From positions 682,001 to 746,000 of the forward strand of contig NZ_CP087879.1 in NCBI RefSeq assembly GCF_021442325.1: a DNA stretch of 64,000 nt, written 5' to 3'. A program made the position numbers and the translations under genes. The first letter of the stretch is position 1, and each line of letters begins with the position of its first letter. The DNA is from Agromyces marinus. GTDB taxonomy: Bacteria; Actinomycetota; Actinomycetes; Actinomycetales; Microbacteriaceae. The notes beneath the pieces were generated by a model. It saw only the letters and a program-made list of their open reading frames with translations, was not told the DNA's origin and did no database searches. Below, one piece after another: positions 42,828-50,114 of this stretch.

Positions 42828-42968
42828 CTACTTGCGGTGCGTGGCGTCGGTGACGTCGTTGCCGACGCGGCCGGCGACCTTCGCCTTCTTGTCGGCTCGC
42901 TTCTCCTTGAGCGTCCGGGTGGCTGCGGTCTTGTTGTTGCTCGGCTTCTTCGATGACTTGTCTGACAC
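42828..42968 (-). CDS. 46-residue basic Lys-rich protein
   Basis: The protein is only 46 residues from GTG at 42968 with GAGGGC upstream. The sequence contains many Lys and Arg (SKKPSNNKTA, LKEKRADKKAKVAGR) and ends in DATHRK. No hydrophobic segment and no Cys, so it is a soluble, probably disordered nucleic-acid-binding protein. Such short lysine-rich proteins are common in Microbacteriaceae. It is overlapped by longer frames on the same strand that do not look coding. Function unknown. Confidence 0.7.
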   Translation of the reverse strand: MSDKSSKKPSNNKTAATRTLKEKRADKKAKVAGRVGNDVTDATHRK

Positions 42969-43056
42969 GGTGACGCCCTCTGCTCGGGAGCCCGGGACGG
43001 GCCCCGTGGTCGCCACCATAGTGCCGCCGCCTGCGCGCGAGTCGTGCGCGACGACC

Positions 43057-44328
43057 TCAGCGCCGCACGTGCAGGTCGACCCAGACCAGCCGGTGGTCGC
43101 TCGACGGGAACGGGAACGTGCCCGTGAGCGCCGAGAGCGGATCGGCCTGGACCGGCCAGAAGACGCCCGCGTCGGCGACACGGAGGCTCTTCGACGGCAG
43201 CACGTAGTCGGCGCGCAGGTTGCCCGGCGCCGGGTTGTCGTTGAAGTCGGCCGTGTCGTACGCGGGGTCGCCCTCGTGCGCCAGGTTCGCTCCGCCCTGC
43301 AGCGTCGCGGCCTCGACCGCGCCCGCCGAGGTCGGCTGCGGGTCGGTGATGCGCGGGTGGTCGAGCAGCTGCTGGATCGCGGCATCCACCGAGTCGCCGT
43401 CGAGCGGGTCGGCGTTCTGGTCGCCCATGATCACGAACGACGAGCCCGGCTTCAGGCCGCCCTTCGCGCCGTCGTCGTCGTAGATGTACCGCGAGTCCGC
43501 CCCAGGCTTCACGTAGTCGGCCCAGAAGCGGATCTCGTCGTGGTTGCGCGTGCCGTTGCGGTCCTCGGGGCCGTCGAACGTCGGCGGTGTCGGGTGCGAG
43601 GCGAGTACGTGCACGGTGCGACCGCCGATCTCGACGGGGACATCCCAGTGCGACTTGCTCGACAGGCGGAACACGTCGAGCTCCTCGGGCGAGTACCAGT
43701 CGGCCGGCGGCGCGGTGTTCGGGTCGTCGGGGAGCAGGGCGCCCGGCATGTCCTTCCAGAGGAAGTGCTGGAACGTGCGCACCGCGCCCTCGTCGATCGG
43801 GTGCTTCGAGAGCACGGCCATCCCGAACTGGCCGGGGAAGAAGCCGAAGCCGAACGCGTCGTCGCCGCCGCCGACGACGCCGTTGTTGTTCAGGTCGAAC
43901 CCGCTCGGCACGCCCGTGTTCGACGGCGCGACGAACGCGTACGGGTACTCGACCGGGTCGGCGCCGGCCTGCGAGACCTCGAGGTAGTTCTCGCGGAACA
44001 GGTCGACCGCCAGGCCCCCCTCGACGTAGTCGAACTCGTTCAGCAGCACGATGTCGGGGTTCGCGCGCTGGATGACCTCGGCGACGGTCTTCGCCTGCGC
44101 GTTCGCGCCCGTCGACAGGTCGGCGACCAGCTGGCCCTCGACGTTCCGGTTGAGCGAGAGGTTGTACGTGGCGACGCGGACGGTGTCGGCGCGGCCCGGC
44201 GTTCCGCCCGGCGCGGCCTGGGCCGGTGCGGCGAGCACTCCTGCGCCGAGCGCGAGCGCCGCCGCCGAGGCGACGACGAGCGGGGTGCGGTGCGTGGTGC
44301 GGGAACGGTCGGATCGTCTCGTGGACAT
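43057..44328 (-). CDS. Secreted endonuclease/exonuclease/phosphatase-family protein
   Basis: The protein has 423 residues. Tat- or Sec-type signal at 1-40 (STRRSDRSRTTHRTPLVVAS, then ALGAGVLAAPAQA). The EEP fold is shown by VRVATYNLSLN, ANPDIVLLNEFDYVEG (metal Glu), FVIMGDQNADPLDGD (Asp, Asn) and the closing SSDHRLVWVDLHV (catalytic Asp-His). An acidic DDDGAKGG loop and Asn-rich NNNGVVGGGDD stretch may bind calcium. It is probably an extracellular nuclease or phosphodiesterase involved in nutrient recovery. ATG at 44328 has AGGAG six bases upstream; extension would add Arg-rich non-signal sequence. Confidence 0.88.
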   Translation of the reverse strand: MSTRRSDRSRTTHRTPLVVASAAALALGAGVLAAPAQAAPGGTPGRADTVRVATYNLSLNRNVEGQLVADLSTGANAQAKTVAEVIQRANPDIVLLNEFDYVEGGLAVDLFRENYLEVSQAGADPVEYPYAFVAPSNTGVPSGFDLNNNGVVGGGDDAFGFGFFPGQFGMAVLSKHPIDEGAVRTFQHFLWKDMPGALLPDDPNTAPPADWYSPEELDVFRLSSKSHWDVPVEIGGRTVHVLASHPTPPTFDGPEDRNGTRNHDEIRFWADYVKPGADSRYIYDDDGAKGGLKPGSSFVIMGDQNADPLDGDSVDAAIQQLLDHPRITDPQPTSAGAVEAATLQGGANLAHEGDPAYDTADFNDNPAPGNLRADYVLPSKSLRVADAGVFWPVQADPLSALTGTFPFPSSDHRLVWVDLHVRR

Positions 44329-44431
44329 GCGAGCTCCTCTGCTGGCGGGTTCCGGATGCCGCCCACGGTAGGCGGTTCGGGTGACCGCCGGAAGAACCGT
44401 GCGCGAACGAGCGGGCCCGCCCCCGTCGTGC

Positions 44432-45178
44432 TCAGAGGTGCACGGGCGTCGTGGCGAAGGCGGTCGCGACGCTCGCGTCGCCGTCGACGCGGAACCGCCC
44501 GGGCGCACCGAGCGACGCTCGCTCCCAGAGCAGCAGCGCGAGGTCGCCGACCGCGGCCGAGATGGTCGCGACGGGCGGGGCCTCGGATGCCGCGCCCGGA
44601 CGCACCCGCACGAGCGCCCACTCCGGCGAGACCCGCCACGCGTCGGTCGAGTCCGTCGCGGCGAGGTCGACCGGTCCCACGAGCGCGGCGATCCCGCGCC
44701 GCTGCGCCTCCGTCATGAAGACCTCGCCGAACTCGTCGATCGCGTCCGCACGACCGGCGAGGTCGACCTCGGGCGGGAAGGGCGGGTCGGCGTCGAGCGC
44801 CGTGCGGAGGTCCCACAGGTGCTTCGCCGCCTCGTGCGCCATCCGGCGCTGCCAGGACGGGACCGTGCCCGACGCGCCGTACAGGAACGGCAGCGGTCGC
44901 TCGGGATCGGCGTCGTCGAGGGTGCGCATCAGCCGCTCTGCGCCCTCGCGGAACCACGAGACCCGGTCGACCTCGTCCGGACGCCGGAACGCGCGACGGT
45001 CCGCCGGCGCGCCCGTGCGCACCTGCTCGGCGGCCCACCGTTGGATGGTGCCGAGGTGGTCCACGATCCGCCCCGCGGTCGGCCAGATCGTCGACCGCAC
45101 CGGCGCGCCGGGGTCGGTGAGCGCGGCGGCGTCGGCGAACGCGGTGGAGGCGGCCCGGAGATCGCTCGGTGACGGCAT
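44432..45178 (-). CDS. Maleylpyruvate isomerase-like, mycothiol-dependent DinB-fold protein
   Basis: The protein has 248 residues. Residues 1-170 resemble the MDMPI_N / DinB-like helical bundle: STIWPTAGRIVDHLGTIQRW (His44 region), SWFREGAERLMRTLDDA and MAHEAAKHLWDLRTALD (HEAxxHxxD pattern for metal binding). The C-terminal part (FRVDGDASVATAFATT) is the small MDMPI C-domain. These proteins use mycothiol in isomerisation or detoxification, consistent with an actinobacterial host. CAGGAT lies 6 nt before the ATG, or GGAGG may serve as ribosome site. Substrate unknown. Confidence 0.85.
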   Translation of the reverse strand: MPSPSDLRAASTAFADAAALTDPGAPVRSTIWPTAGRIVDHLGTIQRWAAEQVRTGAPADRRAFRRPDEVDRVSWFREGAERLMRTLDDADPERPLPFLYGASGTVPSWQRRMAHEAAKHLWDLRTALDADPPFPPEVDLAGRADAIDEFGEVFMTEAQRRGIAALVGPVDLAATDSTDAWRVSPEWALVRVRPGAASEAPPVATISAAVGDLALLLWERASLGAPGRFRVDGDASVATAFATTPVHL

Positions 45179-45259
45179 GCCTCCATCCTGCTCTGCGCCG
45201 GTCCGCCGTGCACGCCGGACGCTTGACGAGCGGGACGCCGCGTGGTCGCATGACCTGTG

Positions 45260-45859
45260 ATGGATGCCACGCGGCCCCCGCTCATCACCGACGACGACCT
45301 CGACGACCTCGAGCGCGAGGCCATCGGCCGCGTCCGCGGGCGGGTGCTCGAGATCGGTGCCGGCGAGGGCGAGAACTTCGGCGCGTTCGACCACGACATC
45401 GAGTGGATCGGGCTCGAACCCGACTTCGACCGCCGGGTCGAGCTCGCCCAGCGCGCCCGCGCCTGGCAGCACGAGCGGGATCCGCTCGACGCCGTCGCGG
45501 AGCGCATCCCGCTGCCCGACGCGTCGGTCGACGCCGTCGTGGGCACCTACGTGCTGTGCTCGGTGACCGACCAGGCCGCCGCGCTCGCCGAGGTGCGACG
45601 CGTGCTGGCGCCCGGCGGTTCGATCGTGTTCGTCGACCACGTCGCCGCGCCGCAGGGCACCCTCAAGCGCGGCATCCAGCGCGCGGTCACGCCGCTCAGT
45701 CGTCGCTGGTGCCACGGCTGCCACTGGGATCGCGACACGGGCGCCGCGCTGGTCGGGGCTGGATTCATCGCGGACGACGCGCGGCTCGTGCGCGTGCCGT
45801 CGTTCCCGTTCGGACCGACCCGCGTCCTGGTGTTCAGCGGGCACCTGCCCGGATCATGA
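45260..45859 (+). CDS. Class I SAM-dependent methyltransferase
   Basis: The protein has 199 residues from ATG at 45260 (a GTG one codon earlier is possible). SAM motif I is RVLEIGAGEGENFGAF; motif II EWIGLEPDF; motif IV VDAVVGTYVLCSVTD; post-I LAPGGSIVFVDHVA. The sequence is of the small UbiE/thiol S-methyltransferase-like group (PLSRRWCHGCHWDRDTGAAL). The Cys-His pair in that segment is notable. The stop overlaps the sirtuin gene start (ATGA), so the two are co-translated. Substrate unknown. Confidence 0.88.
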   Translation: MDATRPPLITDDDLDDLEREAIGRVRGRVLEIGAGEGENFGAFDHDIEWIGLEPDFDRRVELAQRARAWQHERDPLDAVAERIPLPDASVDAVVGTYVLCSVTDQAAALAEVRRVLAPGGSIVFVDHVAAPQGTLKRGIQRAVTPLSRRWCHGCHWDRDTGAALVGAGFIADDARLVRVPSFPFGPTRVLVFSGHLPGS

Positions 45860-46563
45860 CCCGCATCATCGTCCTGACGGGCGCGGGCATCTCCGCGGAG
45901 AGCGGCGTGCCCACGTTCCGCGGTGCCGGCGGGCTGTGGGAGGGGCACCGCGTCGAGGATGTCGCCACCCCCGAGGCGTTCGCGGCCGACCCGGAGACCG
46001 TGCAGCGCTTCTACGACGCGCGGCGCCGCGCCGTGGCATCCGTCGCCCCCAATCCCGCGCACCACGCGCTCGCCGCGCTCGAACGCGCGATCGGCGACGA
46101 CCTGCTCGTCGTCACGCAGAACATCGACGACCTGCACGAGCGGGCAGGATCGTCGCGCGTGCTGCACATGCACGGCGAGCTCGGACGGGCGCGATGCGCC
46201 GCGTGCGGCGAGCGGCCGCCCGTGCAGGACGACCTGCTGCCGGGCCCGCCGTGCCCGGCGTGCGGTGAGCGGATGCTGCGCCCCGACGTCGTCTGGTTCG
46301 GGGAGCTGCCGTACGGGCTCGACGAGATCGACGCCGCACTGGCGGCGTGCGACGTGTTCGTGGCGATCGGCACGTCGGGCGCCGTGTACCCCGCCGCCGG
46401 CTTCGTGCTCACCGCCTCAGCGCTCGGGGCGTCGACGTTGGAGCTGAACCTCGCTGAGAGCGAGATCACGCCGTTCTTCGCCGAGTCCCGCCTCGGGCCG
46501 GCGAGCGTGCTCGTCCCGGAGTGGGTGCGCGAGCTGCTCGCGGCGCCGTCGCGGACGACGTAG
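45856..46563 (+). CDS. cobB: NAD-dependent Sir2 protein deacylase (class III)
   Basis: The protein has 235 residues. NAD-binding motifs are GAGISAESGVPTFRG and TQNIDDLHERAG; the catalytic His is in HMHGELG; zinc is held by CAACG and CPACG. Tyr53 and Arg56 in FYDARR match the pair that lets class III sirtuins (CobB, SIRT5) take succinyl- and malonyl-lysine. So this enzyme probably reverses lysine succinylation as well as acetylation. ATG at 45856 overlaps the methyltransferase stop. The methyltransferase/sirtuin pair suggests a joint modification role, but this is inference. Confidence 0.92.
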   Translation: MTRIIVLTGAGISAESGVPTFRGAGGLWEGHRVEDVATPEAFAADPETVQRFYDARRRAVASVAPNPAHHALAALERAIGDDLLVVTQNIDDLHERAGSSRVLHMHGELGRARCAACGERPPVQDDLLPGPPCPACGERMLRPDVVWFGELPYGLDEIDAALAACDVFVAIGTSGAVYPAAGFVLTASALGASTLELNLAESEITPFFAESRLGPASVLVPEWVRELLAAPSRTT

Positions 46564-46579
46564 CGCGCGGCGGGGATCC

Positions 46580-47344
46580 TCATCGGGCACCGGGGCGGGC
46601 CTCGCGCGGCGCTCCCGGCGTGTCGAGCGCCGAACGGGCCAGCAGCGTCGCGCCGGCGACCGCGGCGGGCATGGTGATCACGGCCCCGAAGGGCACCAGG
46701 AAGCACAGCTGCGTCGCCACGCCGAAGCCGAGGAACCGCCAGCGGTGGCGGCGCAGGAGGGCGCGCCGCGCGTCGCGGGAGAGCCCGCGGGCGTCGAGGG
46801 CGCGCGAGGAGAGCTCCCGCGCGAGCAGGCGCCCGGTCAGGACCGCTCCGAGGATCGCGGCGGCGACCGTGCCCACCACCGGGACGACTCCGACGACCGC
46901 GACGAGCGCCGCCGAGACGAGGCCCTGCAGCACGAGGGCGCCCGCACCGCGCACTCCCGCCCAGAATCCGGAACCCTCGCCGGGAGGGACCCCGTCGGCG
47001 TCGGTCTCGACCGCCACCCAGATCCGCTCGTAGAAGGGGTCGCCGACCACGAGCGTCAGCGCCGTGAACGTGACGAAGGCGAGCACCGCGGCGCCCGCGA
47101 ACACGACGACCGCGACGACCACCCGGAACGCGGAGCGCCAGAGCTCGGGCCAGGCGCCCGCGAACGGAGTCGCGACCTCGACGAGCGCGGGCAGGCCGAA
47201 GCCGAGGGCGACCAGCCCCCACACGAACAGCGCGAACACGATCGCGGCGGGCACGAGCCCGAGCAGCATCGCGCCCGGGTCCCGCCGCCAGAACGCGAAG
47301 CCGCGTGCGAGCTTCCGGGCGCCAACGAACAGTTCGTGCAGCAC
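46580..47344 (-). CDS. EI24/CysZ-like integral membrane protein
   Basis: The protein has 254 residues from GTG at 47344, which follows TAGGCT by 7 nt (leaderless). Four or more membrane segments: GAMLLGLVPAAIVFALFVWG, VVVAVVVFAGAAVLAFVTFT, VSAALVAVVGVVPVVGTVAA and FGVATQLCFLVPFGAVITMP. The motif VGDPFYERIW is typical of the EI24/CysZ family, and the R-rich loop RALLRRHRWRFLGFG precedes the last helices. CysZ proteins transport sulfate, but the whole family is not sulfate-specific, so the substrate is open. It diverges from the b561-like gene at 47484. Confidence 0.85.
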   Translation of the reverse strand: MLHELFVGARKLARGFAFWRRDPGAMLLGLVPAAIVFALFVWGLVALGFGLPALVEVATPFAGAWPELWRSAFRVVVAVVVFAGAAVLAFVTFTALTLVVGDPFYERIWVAVETDADGVPPGEGSGFWAGVRGAGALVLQGLVSAALVAVVGVVPVVGTVAAAILGAVLTGRLLARELSSRALDARGLSRDARRALLRRHRWRFLGFGVATQLCFLVPFGAVITMPAAVAGATLLARSALDTPGAPREARPGAR

Positions 47345-47388
47345 GCGGGCAAGCCTAGGCGTGCGGGGCGCGCCGGTGTCGGAGCACG

Positions 47389-47403
47389 CCACGTGCGACG
47401 TGG
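47389..47403. promoter_or_regulatory. Short dyad between divergent membrane-protein genes
   Basis: CCACGT (47389-47394) and ACGTGG (47398-47403) form a perfect 6-bp inverted repeat with the spacer GCG. It lies 45 bp from the minus-strand GTG at 47344 and 81 bp before the plus-strand ATG at 47484. It could be a regulator site; no regulator gene is adjacent, so the case is weak. Confidence 0.35.
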
Positions 47404-47483
47404 TGTTGCACCGCGGCGCGACTGCTCCCAGCCGACGGCGATATCGTCGGAGGCATCCGCTCGACGAAGGACCCCACCACGCC

Positions 47484-48425
47484 ATGACGACGACCTCCAC
47501 GCAGCCCGCTCGCGCAGCCGAGTGGTGGAAGGCGCAGCGACGTCGCGTGATCTGGGGAACCGCGATCGCCGTCGTCGCGCTCGGCGTCATCGTCCTCGTC
47601 GCACGGCTCGTGCGCGGCATCCCGGCGGTCGAGGACTTCATCGTCGCGTACCCGGGCATCGTGCCTCCGCCCGAGGGCACGCCGGTCGGCATCCCCTGGT
47701 GGCTCGGCTGGCAGCACTTCCTGAACGCGTTCTTCCTCGTGCTGCTCGTCAAGACCGGGTTCGAGTTGCGCGGCAAGCGCCGCCCGCCCGGGTTCTGGAC
47801 GCGCGACAACACGCGGTGGCCGCGCACGAAGCGCGCTCCGCGCCGGCTCGGCATCTGGCTCTGGTTCCATCTCTGGCTCGACGCACTGTGGCTGCTCGTC
47901 GGCCTCACCTACGTGGTGCTGCTCTTCGCGACCGGCCAGTGGCTGCGGATCGTGCCGACCGACTGGGCCGTGGTGCCGAACGCGATCTCCGCGGCGCTGC
48001 AGTACGCGTCGCTCGAGTGGCCGACCGAGGACTCGTGGATCGTGTACAACGCGCTCCAGCAGCTGGCGTACTTCGCGGTCGTGTTCATCGCCGCGCCGCT
48101 CGCGCTCGTCACGGGGCTGCGGCTCTCCTCGATCTGGCCCGTCGAGGGGCGGCTCGCCTCACCGACGGGCGAAGCTCTCGCGCGGGCCGTGCACTACCCG
48201 GTGATGCTGTTCTTCCTCGCGTTCACGTTCGTGCACGTGGTGCTCGTGCTCTCGACGGGCGCGCTCCGCAAGCTCAACCAGATGTACGCGGCGCGCGACG
48301 CCGACGACTGGATCGGGTTCGCGATCTTCGCGGCGTCGATCGTCGTGACCGTGGTCGCGTGGGTGCTCGCGAAGCCGCCGCTGCTCAAGCGCATCGCGGC
48401 CCGGTCGGGGCGGGTGCAGGGCTGA
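47484..48425 (+). CDS. Cytochrome b561-like integral membrane protein
   Basis: The protein has 313 residues with five or six membrane segments: VIWGTAIAVVALGVIVLVAR, WQHFLNAFFLVLLVKTGFEL, WLDALWLLVGLTYVVLLFA, LAYFAVVFIAAPLALVTGLR, MLFFLAFTFVHVVLVLSTGA. His residues in the second and fifth segments and in WFHLWLD are placed like haem b ligands of the Ni/Fe-hydrogenase b-type/formate dehydrogenase gamma family. It therefore may carry electrons between a membrane quinone pool and an unknown partner. Start ATG at 47484 has GAAGGA upstream with long spacing. No hydrogenase genes lie near. Confidence 0.8.
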   Translation: MTTTSTQPARAAEWWKAQRRRVIWGTAIAVVALGVIVLVARLVRGIPAVEDFIVAYPGIVPPPEGTPVGIPWWLGWQHFLNAFFLVLLVKTGFELRGKRRPPGFWTRDNTRWPRTKRAPRRLGIWLWFHLWLDALWLLVGLTYVVLLFATGQWLRIVPTDWAVVPNAISAALQYASLEWPTEDSWIVYNALQQLAYFAVVFIAAPLALVTGLRLSSIWPVEGRLASPTGEALARAVHYPVMLFFLAFTFVHVVLVLSTGALRKLNQMYAARDADDWIGFAIFAASIVVTVVAWVLAKPPLLKRIAARSGRVQG

Positions 48426-48464
48426 CCGCCGTCGTCGTCGCCGCGGCCGCGGCCCCGGCCCCCG

Positions 48465-48562
48465 GACGCGGCCCCCGGTCGCAGTTCAGGACGTTTGCCC
48501 GACACGCCGGGCGAGCGGATGCCGCGACACGGCGTGTCGCCGAAATCCTCCTGAATCGCGGC
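48465..48562. repeat. 98-bp interspersed palindromic repeat, copy A
   Basis: This copy shares 95 of 98 bases with 49657-49754. The ends are inverted repeats (GCAGTTCAGGA near the left, TCCTGAATCGCG near the right), and an inner pair CGACACGCCG/CGGCGTGTCG lies inside. It is intergenic, after the b561-like gene. It is not flanked by a transposase. Confidence 0.88.
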
Positions 48563-48598
48563 GGGCGTGGTCGCGGCCGGTTTCGCTAGGCTCGAAGC

Positions 48599-48793
48599 AT
48601 GAGCCGCACCGTCTGGACCGTCGTCGGCGTCATCGCCGCCGTGGTGATCGCGTGGATCCTCGTCGACGTCGTCTTCAGCGTGCTGTGGTTCGTCGTGAAG
48701 CTCGCCATCGTCGCGGTCGTCGCGGTCGCCGTCTTCTTCTGGCTCAGGTCGGTCGCGAAGCGCGGGGACGACCGCAGGGCGGTCGAGCGATAG
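48599..48793 (+). CDS. 64-residue membrane protein
   Basis: The protein has 64 residues, mostly hydrophobic with two segments (VWTVVGVIAAVVIAWILVDV and VVKLAIVAVVAVAVFFWLRS) and a charged C-terminus SVAKRGDDRRAVER. It looks like a small inner-membrane hairpin protein with no known family. ATG at 48599 lies 6 nt after TAGGCT (48587-48592), a textbook leaderless start. The alpha/beta hydrolase gene follows immediately on the same strand. Confidence 0.75.
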   Translation: MSRTVWTVVGVIAAVVIAWILVDVVFSVLWFVVKLAIVAVVAVAVFFWLRSVAKRGDDRRAVER

Positions 48794-48828
48794 CCGGGTC
48801 CGGCGAGGTCGGTGCCGCTGCGGTCGAT

Positions 48829-49746
48829 GTGCCGTCTCCGCACGGAGGAGTCGTGCGCGCCTACGACAGCGGCGCGTCGCATCCGGGTGCCCCCGTCGTG
48901 GTCTGGCACGCCGGGTCGCCGCACACCGGCGAACCGCTCGAGCCGCTCGTGCGCGCGGCGCGGGCGCGGGGCATCCGTCTCGTCACGTTCGCACGCCCGG
49001 GCTACGGAGGCTCGACCCCACGACCAGGCCGAGACGTGGCATCCGTCGCCCACGACGTCGCCGCGCTCGCCGACGCGCTCGACCTCGACCGCTTCGCCGT
49101 CGCCGGATACTCAGGCGGGGGACCGCACGCGCTCGCGTGCGCCGCGCTCCTGCCCGATCGCGTGACGGCGGCCGCGGTGCTCGCGAGCCCGTCGCCGTAC
49201 GGGGCGGACGACGGTTGGTTCGCGGGCATGCACGAGCCCGGTGCGCTCCGAGCGGCAGCCGTCTCGCGCGACGAACGCCTGCGCTTCGCCGAGACCGACG
49301 AGTTCGACCCGGCGCAGTTCACCGACCGCGATTTCGCCGTGCTCGGCGGCGAGTGGGGCGCGGTCGGCCGCGACGCCGGGCGCGCGGAGTCGGCCGGCCC
49401 CGGCGGCCTCGTCGACGACGACGTCGCGTTCACGCGCGCCTGGGGATTCGAGCTCGCCGACGTGCACGTCCCCGTGCTGCTCGTGCAGGGCGAACTCGAT
49501 CGCGTGATCCCACGGGCGCACGCCGTGCGCCTCGTCGCGGGCCTGCCTGGGGCCCGGCTCTGGATGCGCCTGGACGACGGCCACGTCGCGGTGCTCGACG
49601 TGGTGCCCGAGGTGCTCGACTGGCTGGCGGAGCGCTCGGGCGGGATGCCGGCCGCCGACGCGGCCCCCGGTCGCGATTCAGGACGTCTGCCCGACACGCC
49701 GGGCGAGCGGATGCCGCGACACGGCGTGTCGCCGAAATCCTCCTGA
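48829..49746 (+). CDS. Alpha/beta-fold hydrolase with repeat-derived C-terminus
   Basis: The protein has 305 residues from GTG at 48829 (the start is uncertain; no strong ribosome site). Motifs: VVVWHAGSPHTGE (oxyanion region), VTFARPGYGGSTP, nucleophile elbow AVAGYSGGGPHAL, acid residue in VLLVQGELDRVIP and the catalytic His in RLDDGHVAVLD. The family includes esterases, lactonases and haloperoxidases. The last 30 or so residues (from about 276) are encoded by the 98-bp repeat copy B and have no place in the fold, so the gene has been extended by the repeat. It follows the 64-aa membrane protein and is probably co-transcribed. Confidence 0.85.
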   Translation: MPSPHGGVVRAYDSGASHPGAPVVVWHAGSPHTGEPLEPLVRAARARGIRLVTFARPGYGGSTPRPGRDVASVAHDVAALADALDLDRFAVAGYSGGGPHALACAALLPDRVTAAAVLASPSPYGADDGWFAGMHEPGALRAAAVSRDERLRFAETDEFDPAQFTDRDFAVLGGEWGAVGRDAGRAESAGPGGLVDDDVAFTRAWGFELADVHVPVLLVQGELDRVIPRAHAVRLVAGLPGARLWMRLDDGHVAVLDVVPEVLDWLAERSGGMPAADAAPGRDSGRLPDTPGERMPRHGVSPKSS

Positions 49747-49754
49747 ATCGCGGC
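49657..49754. repeat. 98-bp interspersed palindromic repeat, copy B
   Basis: It matches copy A (48465-48562) at 95 of 98 bases. The outer arms CGCGATTCAGGA and TCCTGAATCGCG are perfect over 12 bp, and the inner pair CGACACGCCG/CGGCGTGTCG over 10 bp. The repeat begins within the hydrolase gene and ends just after its stop codon, so it supplies the stop. Confidence 0.9.
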
Positions 49755-49772
49755 CCTCGTGGCTGCGACCGG

Positions 49773-50114
49773 TCACCCGCCGGCGTCGGTGGGCGGCACC
49801 GCGACCGAGGCCAGGAACACCCGGACCGACAGCTCGGCGTGGCGGCGCTGCGACGAGGCATCCGGTATCGCGTCGTCGCCGAGCAGCATGACCTCGTTGA
49901 GCGGGCGGCCCATCACGAGCCAGTTGAACACGGTCGCGGCCTCGACGGCGTCGTCGAACGCCACGAGTCCCGCGTCGCGGAGGTCCTCGAGGATGCGCCC
50001 GATGCGTGCGACGGCCCGCTCCGGGCCGGCCTCGCGGAGCGCCCTGCCGAGGTCCGGGAATCGGCTCGATTCGCCGATGACGAGGCGCCGCAGGCGGCGT
50101 CGCTCGGCGGCCTC
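49773..50114 (-). pseudogene. C-terminal remnant of a TetR-family regulator
   Basis: The minus-strand frame encodes about 113 residues of a TetR ligand-binding domain: LRRLVIGESSRFPDLGRALR, then REAGPERAVARIGRILEDLR, then ATVFNWLVMGRPLNEVMLLG and DDAIPD, ending in PPTDAGG. The only possible start inside is GTG at 49964. No helix-turn-helix exists upstream: the frame runs into the end of the PHP gene (stop at 50113), where the coding region is a different frame. So the DNA-binding half is deleted. This is a truncated relic, or at most a short expressed fragment. Confidence 0.75.

Noticed and set aside
48465..49754. An insertion sequence or composite transposon bounded by copies A and B
   Set aside because: The copies are in the same orientation, the DNA between them holds ordinary genes, and no transposase or target duplication was seen.
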